Source of the DNA: Gordius sp. MW1
Lineage: Eukaryota; Nematomorpha; Gordioida; Gordea; Gordiidae
DNA length: 64,000 bases
Reading direction: 5' to 3'
Assembly (NCBI GenBank): GCA_964036665.1
Contig: OZ038528.1
Coordinates: forward strand, 17,037,245 to 17,101,244
The position numbers and the translations under genes are program-made. Numbering within the stretch: position 1 is the first letter of the stretch; every line of letters begins with the position of its first letter. Positions 44,511-55,619 of this stretch are shown here, piece by piece. The notes under the pieces were generated by a model. The model saw only the letters and a program-made list of their open reading frames with translations. It ran no database searches and was not told the DNA's origin.

Positions 44511-46445
44511 AAGAGACCTGGCCGGGCTTGGACGGGCTTCTGCTTAAAAATAAAACAACGGGCCGGGCCTGGACGGGCCGTAATATAACTTAACGGGCTC
44601 AAACCGGGCCTAGATATACTTAAGGCCCGTTAAAAGTCCGTTAAAAAATCAATTAGATTTAGTATAAATGAAAGTGTATTTATAATGTTCTAATTTTTAG
44701 TTATTTTATGTATATTAAATTAACAAGGAAAGTTAAATCTTATCTCCATCTTAGTTCATTAATTCATCAATATCTCAACCCGCATTATAAATGTTAAAGA
44801 TAATTTAAACACGTGATCACATGGGCATAGCCAATTTAAATGAGAGAGGGGCAGTTTAGGTAGGGCAAAAAATGTTTGTTTCAAGAGTTTGGGATTTGGA
44901 GGGGGATCCTGCCCAGGCTTCACCATTTATACCCTCTAGCAAAATTGAGTGAATTAATTTTATGTGACATTATTTATATATATATATACTCATTAACAAA
45001 TTCAAAAACAAATTTTAAAATTTATTTATTCAAGTCACTTTTGTAAAATATAACTGTTTTTTCATTTTTTATCAATAACCTAAAAATTTAAAATGGTGGA
45101 AAATCAAGAAGCCAAGTAACTTAATTAAAAACAATATAAAGTATAATAAGGGTTTTACAAGTCTATTTGGCTTATATAGTTTTATGTATCCCGAATAGTA
45201 GTGGGAAAAGCCTTAGGTGGTTATGAGTTAAGGTTTTTCAAACTTGTTTTAAAATACCCTAACCTAAAACCTTTTAAATTTAGCGTGAGTTTTGCCACCT
45301 AAGGGTTTCCCCAAAATCTTAACCTAAAATGTTGGGCTAGGTTCAAACTCTAGCCCAAACCTTAGGTCGGAATGAATCCCAAACCATCTTTAAGGTTGGG
45401 TCAGGTCACCTTAGGGTTTGCAAACATATGGTATAGTTTTAATTGCTATCAAAATATTGTGACAAAAGTATGGTCACTAAGCATTTTTTTATTAAATTAT
45501 TAATTATTAATTATCATTTATTAAATTCAAAAAAAAATAAAAAAATAGTATTTTAAAATCAATATATAAAAAGTTTGATTACAAATCAATACTCTCTTTT
45601 ATAATTATTATAAATGCAAATGCTATATAAATATTAGCGCCATCTGTAAAATATTTTAAATTTTTTATGTGCTAATCTCAATAAGACAGTTACATTTATA
45701 ATAATGATACAAGAGAGTATTGATTTGAAATTAAACTTTTTATATATTGATTTCAAAATACTAAATTTTTTTAAATTTAAACAAATTATAATTAAAATCT
45801 AATAAAAAAAATGTTTAGCGACTGTCCTTCTGTCACAATATTTTGATATAAGAAAAGCTATACCATATGCAAACCCCTAGGTGACCTGACCAAACCTTGA
45901 AGATGGGGTTTGGGATTCATTCCGACCTAAGGTTTTGGGCTATAGTTTGAATCTAGCCCAAAATTTTAGATTAGATTTTGGGGAATCCCCTTAGATGGAT
46001 GCAAAACCCAGGCTTAACCTAAAAGGTTTTAGGTTAGGGTGTTTAAAACCCCGAAGGTTTATAAAACCTTAACTCCAAACCTCAGGCTTAGGTATATCCG
46101 GGTTTTCCCACAACTTATCCCGAAGTGCCTCTTGTAAAAAATTTTTATTCCTGTAATTCGCTTTTTAAAAGATAGAAGATCTCGTCTGATCGGGAATTAT
46201 TAATTTATTTGATTTACAATATTTTTATAACATTTTTAACATTTACATATTGTTTATCGGTTAAAAATTAAACAAAATAATAAAAATAAAAAAAATTTAC
46301 GAGCCCGGGCCGGGCTTTGGATAAAATTAGCGGACTGGGCCCGGGCTTATAATTTAATATTTTGACGGGCCCGGGCCGGGCCGGGCTTTTAAATTTTTAT
46401 TAGGGGCGGGCCGATTGACTTAAACAGACTCGTTGCAGGTCTCTA
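44511..46445. mobile_element. hAT element carrying a nested foldback
   Basis: Ends (A/T)AGAGACCTG(G/C) are inverted with an 8-bp near-duplication (GCCCATAC at 44503-44510, ACCCATAC at 46446-46453). Subterminal parts are dense in CCGGGCC/GGCCCGG words. The middle is occupied by a foldback element (45196-46116). No transposase ORF. It splits RTE copy 2. Confidence 0.88.
45196..46116. mobile_element. 921-bp foldback MITE (giant palindrome)
   Basis: Arms of about 420 bp (45196-45618 and 45690-46116) are imperfect inverses across their whole length around a ~70-bp loop. Flanked by a perfect 8-bp duplication ATCCCGAA (45188-45195, 46117-46124). Ends (T/A)AGT(A/T)GTGGGAAAA resemble the hAT-type foldback at 19837-20495, and both are rich in CCTAA/TTAGG words. 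No ORF. Confidence 0.93.
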
Positions 46446-46453
46446 ACCCATAC

Positions 46454-48408
46454 CACCTTAGCCGATTTTCTTTAATCAAGTCCGCCTTAGGTTAAATACC
46501 CATTTTTGTCCTAAGAAAGTCATTCGAGATGTGGTCGAGCCGAGCTTAATATACCCCAAGCTCGACGGTATAATTCTCATCTTCACGGCCTGCATTAATT
46601 TTTCTCACGTGGATTTTAGTGCCCATGCTTCACTTTCATAGATTAACACCGGCCTTAAGATTTTATACGCTTTGCTCTTCAACCATATTGGCATTTACTT
46701 GTTACATATTACACCGTACATACTTTGCCATTAAGCCATTTTTTTCGGATCCGATCATTGACTTCAGTGGCGCGACCTCCCTCTTTATGTAGCACGGGAG
46801 GAAGTAAGTAAACCTGTCTACTTATGGATACTTTAGATGGTTATCTAGCGATATAACGCCTATAACGTTCAATTTCATGTGTACCGTTTTCGATTGTTGA
46901 CCTTTAAACCATATCTAGCTGAGCGCTTTGACCATTTTTCGGCTTCTTCGAATACTTTAACCTTTTTCTTTTCGCATGGTACAATATAATCGGTATATAG
47001 CATACACCAAGGAGATAGCGTTTGAATATCTCTTGTTGGTTTTTCAGTCTTAGGTCATTTCCATATGTTCTAAGGAGTGACATAATCTGCCTTTGAAAAA
47101 GGGTATAATCGTGCTTGCTCTTCATTGATTAGGAATTCGCTCGCCTACCAATATCCTGTTATAGAGGTTCGTTATGGTTGTGACTCCTTCTCCACGACAT
47201 CCGAGTTCCATAGGTATTCATCTCCGCCATTCGCTTTTACTTTTGCATCTTGTTCATTTGTGTCCTAACTTCGTCTTCCTGAATGAGTTCGACCATACTC
47301 ATGTTTGGCTCAATATCAGGAAGGGAATCTTTGTCATATGCAATATTTATAAGTTCCTTAATTAATCCTTTACATCCATTACTCCCTCCGGTTTGAATAT
47401 GGTTTGACCCTTTTGACTATTTTAATGACTCTGACGTCTTGGGTTCAAAATGTCACAGTCCAAAATGTCACTCGAATATCACGAAAAATTAAATCTCAAA
47501 TGGGGAGGGTATTTGATGTGCATCTAAACCTAACCCTAACCCTAACCCTAAAACGCTGACCTAAAACACTACCCAATGGAAATTATGCGCTTGCGCAATG
47601 AGTAATTGCGAATCTCACGATCGTGAGATTCGCGAATCTCACGATGTGGCTTAGTTGCATTTTGGACTCTGACATTTTGAAATGATACCGACTCTGACAT
47701 CGCGACTTTTCTTTTCCTTTATCTTATCCAATTAAGCCTATCGCCCCCTAATCCATTTTATCACCATCTCGGTGTACGTAACATTCTTCACTATTGCAAC
47801 GGTCTTTTTCGCGCCTCTCTTTGCCTCCCTATACTCACTCTTTAACTTTTTTAATTTATGCCACCATCTACAAAGATTTTTATTTTTTTCGATGACTAAC
47901 CGATTGATTCCACCATAGTTCCTTATTCATAGGTTTGCCTCTTTTGTTCTGTCCTAGAACCCAAATCGTTGTTTCCTTGATGTCCACAATTAGCGTCTCC
48001 CAATCGTCGTATACGCTTTGCAAATTCCTTGCACCCAAGAGTGAGGAGGCTCTTTGATGGTATTTATCGTTAGTCGACTTATCCTTTAGCATTTCGTATC
48101 GAATTCCAGGCTCATAATCCCTTCTTCGTTCGGGAAATACCTTTCTTTCTTTCAAGATCCATAACAAGTGGACATTGTAGTTTGGCGATGTATTACTTTG
48201 CAATCCTAGATCCTCCATTTTTTTCGCCGTTTGAGGAAATAGTCAATTTTATTAAAATGTTTCCCACTTCTATAAGTCACAATATTATATTTGCGTTTTT
48301 GGAAAAAAGTATAAACAATCGCTCTGTTCTATTTTTGGGATAATTGGAGATGTTTTTTCCCCTCCTTGTGCTTCAGGCTATGCCCATAGCCTCCATGACT
48401 TTGTTCAT
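46454..48408 (-). pseudogene. RTE copy 2 linker and reverse transcriptase
   Basis: The minus strand reads LGLQSNTSPNYNVHLLWILK and NKELWWNQSVSHRKK (48218-47880), the pre-RT linker with the WWN motif. Further left are RT remnants, including SLLRTYGNDLRLKNQQEIFK (47090-47020), then YTDYIVPCEK-like sequence. Many stops and frame changes. A MITE at 47435-47705 interrupts it. Homologous in layout to copy 1. Confidence 0.75.
47435..47705. mobile_element. MITE with telomere-repeat core
   Basis: Inverted ends built of TGTCA(G/C)AGTCCAAAATG lie near both edges. The interior has CTAAACCTAACCCTAACC and more (47524-47552, about 4.5 telomere-type units), GCGCTTGCGC, and a GCGAATCTCACGATCGTGAG palindrome near 47608-47640. 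Organisation matches 5198-5448. Exact ends uncertain. Confidence 0.6.
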
Positions 48409-48416
48409 ACCCAAGT

Positions 48417-51123
48417 TAGAGCCCTGCACGGGTGACTCGAAGTCCGATCCGAACCACTCGAGGTCGGGTCGGGTTTGGGTTGAAAAATTTTAACTCGGGT
48501 CCGGGTCGGGTCGAACGTTAAATTTTATATTGAATAATAGACATATCTTTTAAATTAATGCTATTTTTTATAATATTAATTGCTATGCAATTTATGGGCT
48601 CGTTTTTTGTTGTCCGTCCGTCCGTTGTCCGTCCGTTACCCTCCCTTTCTATTTGCATTGGGTATATTAGGTTATCGATTTTTTAAATTAATGCATGAGA
48701 AAAAGGTGCCCCACCCCTCATCTATCTCCCTCGCTGTGTTATTTTTTAAATTAATGCATAAGAGGTGCCTCACCCCTCATCTCTATCTCCCTCGCTTTCG
48801 GGCGGGGTCGGGTTTTAATTGCTACGTTAAATTAATGCATAAGTATATCTATTCGTTTTTGAATTGGGTAACATTGATATTAATTGCTATAACTACCCTA
48901 TGCCCTCCATTACAAGGGCCTATGCCTCTACTGATATGGGTCCCTGTGCCCCTACAAAAGCCTATGCCTCTATTAATGTGGGTTCGAACCCCGGCGAACG
49001 TTCTGAATTGCTGGTTCAATTCCCGGAGAGTGCAAATTTTTTTTTATTTTTTAAATTTAATTAATATATTTTTCCTGTTACTACCATTGATAATATGACT
49101 TTTTGGCCGTCCGCTTGTTCTATTATTGTTTCATTTTATTATATAATAAACATAAATAAAAGTTGTTTACTTTTAATTGCTATGCAATATAACTAGTTTT
49201 TGGGTTAGAATCCCAGTTTTTTTGACTCTTATGATTGTTCTTGTTACTATCATTGATAATAAGACTTTTTGGCCGTCCGCTGGCTGCTGACCAATGAAAA
49301 AAATGACCATTGGCCAAAATGTGAATCCGAGTTTATTTTATCGTTTTTTTATGACTATTATGATTGTTCCTGTTACTACCTTTGCTATTATGACTTTTTG
49401 GCCGTCCGCTGGCTCCTGACCGATGGAAAAAATGACCATTGGCCAAAATGTGAATCGAAATTATTTTTTTCATTTTTTTTGACTATTATGATTGTTCCTG
49501 TTCCTATCATTGCTATTATGACTTTTTGGCCCTCCGCTGGCTGCTGACCAATAGAATAAAATGACCATTGGCCAAAATGTGATTCGAAATTCTTTTTTTC
49601 TTTTTTTTTGACTATTATGAATTTATATCCACTTTTACCGTGTCCTGGCTGCTGACCAATGGAAAAAAATGACCATTGGCCAAAATGTGATTCGAAAATT
49701 TTTTTTTCGTTTTTTTTTACTCTTATGAATTTATATCCATTTTACCGTGTGCTGGCTGCTGACCAATGGAAAAAAATGACCATTGGCCAAAGTGAGCATC
49801 AAATTTTTTTTTCCCGTTTTTTTGGCTATCATTGACTTATAGAGTATCTGTTGGTACTGACCAATGGAGAAAAAATGACCATTCGCCAAATTTTTGATTT
49901 TTTTAATTAAAAATTGTTCAAATTCAACAAAAAATTTCTCCCAACAATTCTGCAAATTCTTAACATTGTGATGTTTTATAATATAATGTTTGTTAGACCC
50001 ATAATCACTAAAGGCCGTAAAAACTAATGTAATACGCAACTAGATGCAAACACTAAATCTAACCATAACCCTTGCCTATATTACATTTTGCCTATATTAC
50101 ATTTTGCCTATAAATGGAAAATTTGTATAAATAATTAATTAATCATTAGGCATTTAATACCCCCCTATAGGCATTCTCGCCCCTTCCCACCTTTCTCGCC
50201 CATAAATTGCATAGCAAATATGATACATTTATACGAAGTATAGATGAGTCGTCCCCCCTTCCCTTCCCTTCTCCCCTCCCCCTTCCCACGAGGGCCTAAG
50301 GCCCGAGTTTTTTATAATTAATATCGAAATGTATGATTAATTTATCTCATACATTCAATTAAATTATTTTCTTTTAAGTTATATCTGAATTTTGGAATTG
50401 GCATTTTTATAATCAGAAAAGTAAAATATCTTGATGGATGCTAAATTATAATGAACATGAATTGATATCACAAAACTTATGATTTTCTTAATTCCCATCT
50501 TCTTTTTTAAATATTAATGTCTCAACTTGTTTTATCGCCTAACTTATACACTAGAATAAAATTAATTTATCATATTTTACAAACATGATTTAAAAAAATA
50601 AGAGTTTTTGAAATAATTATCAAATTTTCTCCATTCATTTTCGCACAATATTTCCACAACCGTTATTGGCCTTAAAATCAAAAGTGCCTGATAGTACAGA
50701 CAAACTCATTTTAATTAGAATATAAGCATTTTATATGTGAAAAAATTGCGAGTTCGTTAATATTTTGTAGAAGATAATAATAAACACATTTAGGAGTGCC
50801 GCAATTAACTTAAAATTATACTCTATGGGCCATTTATAGGCAATTTTAATTAGAGAGTAAATTGATTTTATATATATAACCTAACTTTTTAACCATATGA
50901 CCCGGAAATGAAAGACATATAACGTTTTGTCCATTTTTGGGAGATAATATTTTGTTGCCATTTAAATCCATTAAAATCATTTACAATATAAACTTTTTTT
51001 TTACTTTCGGGTCGGGTCGGGTTTGGCTTAAAAAGCTTTCGAGTCGGGTCGGGTTAGGGTTATAAAATTTAAAACGCTTTCTGGTCGGGTCGGGTTGAAA
51101 AAAAGTGACTTTGCAGGGCTCTA
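48417..51123. mobile_element. hAT element carrying composite copy B
   Basis: Ends TAGAGCCCTGCA are inverted, with an 8-bp near-duplication ACCCAAGT (48409-48416) / ACCCGAGT (51124-51131). Subterminal regions have repeated GGGTCGGGTC words at both ends (48440-48515, 51005-51100). The centre contains composite TIR element copy B. The TIR matches the hAT at 8969-9995. No transposase ORF. A TCTAACC/CTAACCC-like fragment at 50058-50075 echoes the telomere-core MITEs. Confidence 0.9.
48579..50313. mobile_element. Composite TIR element, copy B
   Basis: Opens ATTGCTATGCAATTTATGGG (48579-48598). The inverse CCCATAAATTGCATAGCAA lies at about 50200-50218, followed by the same tail as copy A, including the GGGCC/GGCCC hairpin (50290-50310). 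It contains hairpin satellite units near 49288, 49417, 49545, 49653, 49759 and 49857, and tRNA-like B-box pieces near 48980-49025. The long frame at 48580-49098 is a repeat translation. Confidence 0.7.
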
Positions 51124-51131
51124 ACCCGAGT

Positions 51132-51540
51132 CGATCTTTCCCTATGTGGGCTTTAAAGTCCGCCCCAATAATTAGTTTTTCTTCTTGTCCTATTCTTTGT
51201 TCCTTTTATGATAAATCGAAAAATATGTCTTTCTCTTATTCCTTAAATCCAATTTGGGAAGCATTGGCGCTTAGGAGGCCTCCTTGATCTGCAATCTTCA
51301 TAACATATTGAGTAAAGCTTAGCTTTCCACACCTTGTCCTTGAGCGATTCGCCTAGAACGATACCGACCCCGTTTTTACGATTTCGTGATCCACTGTAGA
51401 ATAGCTAGCACCCCACCCTAACATTCGAGCTTTAGTGCTAGTCCACCTAGTCTCTTGTAGGCAGGCGATGTGTACCTTTCTCTTTTTAACCACCTTCTTT
51501 GTGATATTTCATTTAAAAGGAAAGACCATTTTGCTATGGA
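51132..51540 (-). pseudogene. RTE copy 2 endonuclease
   Basis: The minus strand reads KVHIACLQETRWTSTKAR (about 51480-51430), the LQETRW endonuclease motif, then GLLSANASQIGFKE and YWGGL leftwards. Compare NIACIQETRWKGAKR in the copy at 54745-54790. Interrupted by stops. It ends at the hAT target site at 51124-51131. Confidence 0.8.
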
Positions 51541-51731
51541 ATGAGAGTTGAGCCGTCAGGCCGCATTCTTCCTTCCAAAAAAGGGTCAAAAAGCTCTAGG
51601 ACCGATGGAACGCTAGCCTTTTCAAGGGCAGCCTCAATCAGTAAATTGATTTTCATGTGTCTTATATATTTAAATTTGTATTTGAGGCAGTGTAGGGGTA
51701 CTTTGAATATATGTCCACAGCTTGGGAGCAA
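51534..51731 (-). pseudogene. Retroelement-like fragment
   Basis: A 65-codon minus-strand frame has a C-G-H then R-H spacing followed by LIEAALEKASVPSVLE and GRMRPDGSTLIP. The HxxINxxIxxALxxAxxPxxLEP...RPDGxT.iP pattern occurs in C-terminal parts of some non-LTR retroelement proteins. Short, with no flanking support. Confidence 0.4.
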
Positions 51732-51779
51732 TTGCGGCAGGGGTAGGGTTTAAAATAAGGTATTCCCAGTCTAAGGGCA

Positions 51780-53208
51780 AGGAACTATGAGAGCTCCGGA
51801 TTATCCAATATTCATCCAGAAAGTGAACAAGGATAAGCTTCTAGCCATTCATGACCCGATTCATCAAAAGTCAAAGACTTTAGGTTGAAGTGTAATTTTT
51901 AGGGAGTTTTAATTTCTAAGCTTGTTTAGGGGAAACACTAGTAGTAAATTGTACGTGTGTGAGTAATCTCAAAGATAATATTCGCCAAAAAATTTGTCAT
52001 CAAAATGTAGTCAGCGTTCTATTTAAATCTTTCCATAAGGTTTGTAGTTAAAACAAATAAGCAACATGCCATTAACGTTAGGACGCCTCGGAAGCGACGC
52101 CCACCTTAATCGCCTAAAATAAATTGGAATTAACATAGGCTATCATTATCACACCAGATGGAAGCGGCAAAGGACAATACATTGCGGAGGATAAAAACTG
52201 CGAATTAGTATAATTACAAGCTGAGGTAGAAAATTGGCAGGAGATTAAAGAAAGCGAAAGGTTAAGGTGTATTCAAAAAATTAAATGAAAAGGCAATATG
52301 AAATGCATTGTTCTATTTGAACGGAACAAACACATAAGAAAGATGTTGATATTACGCTAACGGAGGAATTTTAAGAAAGCGCCTTTTGTTAAAACATAAT
52401 TAATTATTTGCTCATAGTAATTTGTGGTTAAAAGCTAAATTATTAACGTTGTATTAGCCGGTGTAAGGTTATATAATTCAACAATAATAAAGTTCAACAT
52501 AGCAATAAAGGGCACCAATTGGTTACAAGCGTTAAAGTAAACAAGATCACGGATTTTTGCCAGATAGCCATTGGTTAAAAGTGTTTCAACGCCAAATTTT
52601 AAGCGTAAAAAACGCGTGATATTTATGTATAAACAAGCCATTAGAAATCTCAACATATGTTTGGATATTATTCCATTACCTGACACCGGCTCGCCATATA
52701 GGTTGATCCAAAGTGAAAAAAATTGTACCTGAAAAGAATTTAAAGTTATTATCTAAACCTGATATAGATTGACTCATAGTTAACGGGGCACGCGGACAAG
52801 AAATCACTATTGTCGCAATTACGAGATGTTATAGAGATAAATAGAAATTCCGCGTAATGCTCATCCCTGCGATGTACAAGAAATAAATGGGCATTTAACA
52901 CTTCGTAGGTCAAGTGGGGTGCCGTTTAAAAATGCAGTACAAAATAAGTTAGTGGATATTATGATTTCATTTTTTTCCGGTAGCTATTTATCCTAGAATA
53001 TCTATGCAAAATTTGGCTAGTTTTTATCCAATAGTTTTTAAAGATAAAGAGTGTTTTAGATGCCCGGGGTCTTCCAGGACCTCACCTTCTATAATATGAA
53101 GAAAAAAAAATTTCAACATTTTTTTTATGAATTATATTATTAAAACCCATTATTGTAAACCCATTTGTAAAGAAATTTTTTGTACACATTTCTTTTTATT
53201 TGAGATTA
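51780..53208. other. Degraded region, possibly old element
   Basis: Near 52150-52270 a plus-strand stretch reads ITPDGSGKGQYIAEDKNCEL and, after a stop, QAEVENWQEIKESERLR. It is protein-like but unidentified, with stops. A minus-strand 83-codon frame at 52435-52686 is not recognised. The rest is AT-rich. Confidence 0.3.
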
Positions 53209-53216
53209 GTGATGCG

Positions 53217-54304
53217 GAAAAACCGAGAAGACGAGAATTTGAAAAATGGAGTCGAGATCGAGACGAGAATTTTGAGGTCGAGACTAGACGATACGAGATT
53301 TTCTCGGCGAGATCTCGACTTTTTATTGATCGTTAGATTTTAGTAAATTATTGTGTACTTTAATTTACATTTAAGGTATTAAGTGTAAATCAATATGTAT
53401 GGAATATATTTGATATTAAAAAAAATCCCAAGTGTAGTTAATATTATATATTTTTGCAAAAAAAATTAAAATTTGGCAATCATTTACCTAAGTATGGTTG
53501 ATTTTTGTCATACATTTAAATACGTATTCATTAATTTAAGTTTAAACCTTATGTTCTTAATTCTATAATAATGCTGCTTTTATTGTTGTTTTTACAACGT
53601 TTTAATTTGTGCAACTAGTTATCAATTCTGTAAATAATAATAACATCATTAAATGTCACTCGCACTTTGTGGTTTATAGCGCTATAGTAAACATGCAATA
53701 AACACTATGGGCTAAATTAATGATGGTTATATTAATGGACTTAAACATTTGCCTTAAATATGTTAAGGTCTACTTTGAAGCATTAGCAAAGGTTAATAAA
53801 GGTCTCATTTTGCTCAATTATGCAACTAAATCAACTATAAGCGAACTTATAATTTTTGAAGTCCATTTATAGTTGACAGACACAGTGAATTTAATACAAA
53901 TATTATAATTTGCTAGAACAATATAATTTAATTTTTTATATTTCAAATTTATTTATAGTTTTTTTAGTCTGCACTTTTTATAGAAAATGTTATCTTTATG
54001 AGTTAATTCATATCTTTATATTGTCAATGAAATGTCGTGTCCCGCTAAATCTTTAAAAAGTTTGTGTATTAAAGGTTTTCGAAAAATATAAAATTTGCCA
54101 TTTGGATTTTTGAACACTTATTTATATTTTTAATAAAACATGAGAAGTTTTTATTCCGAATATATTTTTTTTTAAAAGTCGAGACGAGACGAGACCGAGA
54201 TTTTTCTAGACCGAGACGAGACGAGATCGAGATTTTCTTAATCGCTCCCGAGACGAGACGAGATTTTGTTTTCGAGACCAAGACGAGACGAGATCGAAAC
54301 ACTA
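53217..54304. mobile_element. hAT element with CGAGA-rich ends
   Basis: Perfect 8-bp duplication TTTGAGAT (53209-53216, 54305-54312) flanks inverted ends TAGTG(A/T)T. Subterminal regions are arrays of GAGACGAGA-type words on both sides (53225-53330, 54178-54300). The interior is AT-rich and non-coding. Length 1088 bp. The short frames here are repeat translations. Confidence 0.92.
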
Positions 54305-54342
54305 TTTGAGATAGTCAAATTTTAACCTCTGATTTTAAAATA

Positions 54343-54410
54343 GGGGCGTGGTGGCGTAGTGGGTATATGTTTAGGCTTTAAAGCAAGAGCTTGTCGATTC
54401 GATAACGCCT
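54343..54410 (+). repeat. tRNA-like sequence (SINE-type head)
   Basis: Acceptor arms GGGGCGT and ACGCCTT can pair fully (two G-U pairs). Box A TGGCGTAGTGGG is textbook, and the anticodon loop region is CTTTAAA. Box B GATTCGATAA lacks the final C. The T-arm and anticodon stem pair poorly. It is probably tRNA-derived rather than functional. It stands just upstream of RTE copy 3 sequence. Confidence 0.45.
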
Positions 54411-54582
54411 TCGACACTTATTTAAAAAATTAAGAATATCTCACATCGTCAACACGGCTGTCAGGCAGATAGCCGAGCGTCACCCCTGATCCAAGTGCTA
54501 TATAAAAGTTAAAAATAATGAAAGTAATGAAAGCGCTAGGGCCTCCTCCTTAAACGACGCGCATGGTAGGCGCCCGTATCGT

Positions 54583-54885
54583 GTGAAAAGTCAACGAGGG
54601 TCACTACATCTTCCGCAAAAGGATGTAGTTAAAGAAACTAGTTTGCTAAAGACGAGATTGAGAATTGGCTCGCTAAATGTTGGAGCGATGACTGCAAGAT
54701 GCCGAGAAGTTGCTGACACCCTCAGCAAGCTACGAGTTAATATAGCATGTATACAAGAAACAAGATGGAAAGGCGCAAAAAGGATGATAGGTAAAAGCTA
54801 TAAACTTTACTTCAATGGTTTAGAAACGATTAAAAATGGGGTGGCATCATACTAGCCTCGCATTTGCAAGATAAAGTCATTGAGG
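54583..54885 (+). pseudogene. RTE copy 3 endonuclease N-terminal part
   Basis: Reads LRIGSLNVGAMTARCREVAD (metal-binding N motif), then VNIACIQETRWKGAKR (catalytic E) and YKLYFNGLETIKNGV. These are the first motifs of the APE-like endonuclease of RTE elements. A frame change after NGV leads to ILASHLQDKVIEVRR in the next frame. It is truncated by the Penelope-like insert at 54886. Confidence 0.85.
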
Positions 54886-55204
54886 TACGAAGAAAACGCT
54901 TTCTACGAACTTCCTTTCTTTGTTGCATTGTCGACCGCCTCAAGCCCCACAAAAAAATCAACGACTAACCCATCCAATTTTATAACCACAAGCAAACACA
55001 TCTACACACATATATATAATTTACTATGTCTACCTACCCTTTCTTTACATTATACTATTATTTGTTAAACTCAGTTATTATATATATATATAAAACATGT
55101 GTTCCCCCTTTTCTCTTTTTTCGCTTATAATTTTTTAGTTATTTCTTTTCGCACTTTTTTCCTAGCACCATGTGTACTTATTCTATTCTTATAAAAACAT
55201 CCAT
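54886..55204 (+). mobile_element. Penelope-like 3' end in RTE copy 3
   Basis: Begins with an inverted piece (GAAAACGCTTTCTACGAACT, the reverse complement of 18455-18485), then continues in direct orientation with the GACCGCCTCAAGCCC block and 3' tail ending AAAACATCCAT. An inverted piece joined to a direct copy is a known Penelope-like insertion structure. It matches 18485-18655 plus 18939-19012. Confidence 0.55.
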
Positions 55205-55570
55205 TGAAAATGGGTTTTCGGACCATTGCGAAAGCAAGAATTATGAAAATGACCCAGAGTTAGAAGTGACAGAAGAAGAGTTTGACCAGGTGCTTAAAAG
55301 ATGACCATGGGTAGAGCGGTAAGACCTGGTAATATACCTATGGAAGGTTTCAAAATGCTAGGACCCTTAGGTGCACATTTACTTTCAAAGCTGTTTAACA
55401 AAATACTTGCAAGTGGTATGATGCCTGATGAGTGGAGGGAAAGCTATGTTAGACCAATCTACAAAATGAAGGGAGATGTACAAGAATACAACAACTATCG
55501 GGGGATAAAGTTAACGAGTTTCTTAATAAAGGTTTGGGAAAAGGTTATAGAAGCTAGACTCCGAAAATAA
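55205..55570 (+). pseudogene. RTE copy 3 linker and RT start
   Basis: Reads ENDPELEVTEEEFDQVLKR, then RPGNIPMEGFKMLGPLGAHL, LFNKILASGMMPDEWRESYV, PIYKMKGDVQEYNNYRGIKL. These are the first RT motifs (PGxxxxxxExxK, PIYKKG-type and NYRGI) of the RTE clade. A one-base frame change lies near 55300. Ends at a stop where the catalytic palm should follow. Confidence 0.87.
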
Positions 55571-55619
55571 TCTCAATAGATGAACGGCAATCTTTCCTAT
55601 GTGACAAACATATACAACT

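Larger units (their letters stand above)
44276..51549 (-). mobile_element. RTE-type non-LTR retrotransposon, copy 2
   Basis: Minus-strand RTE pieces occur at 51540-51132 (endonuclease), 48408-46454 (linker and RT, interrupted by a MITE) and 44502-44340 (C-terminus). Two hAT elements with 8-bp duplications separate them (48417-51123, 44511-46445). Removing these joins the pieces in the right order. All frames are broken. It is diverged from copies 1 and 3. Confidence 0.82.

Noticed and set aside
47174-47365. Plus-strand 63-codon ORF
   Set aside because: It is antisense to the RTE copy 2 reverse transcriptase remnant and has no protein-like features.
48580-49098. 172-codon plus-strand ORF
   Set aside because: It lies wholly within composite copy B and translates TIR, satellite and B-box-like repeats. 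The same happens in copy A at 272-454, 550-886 and 733-1035.
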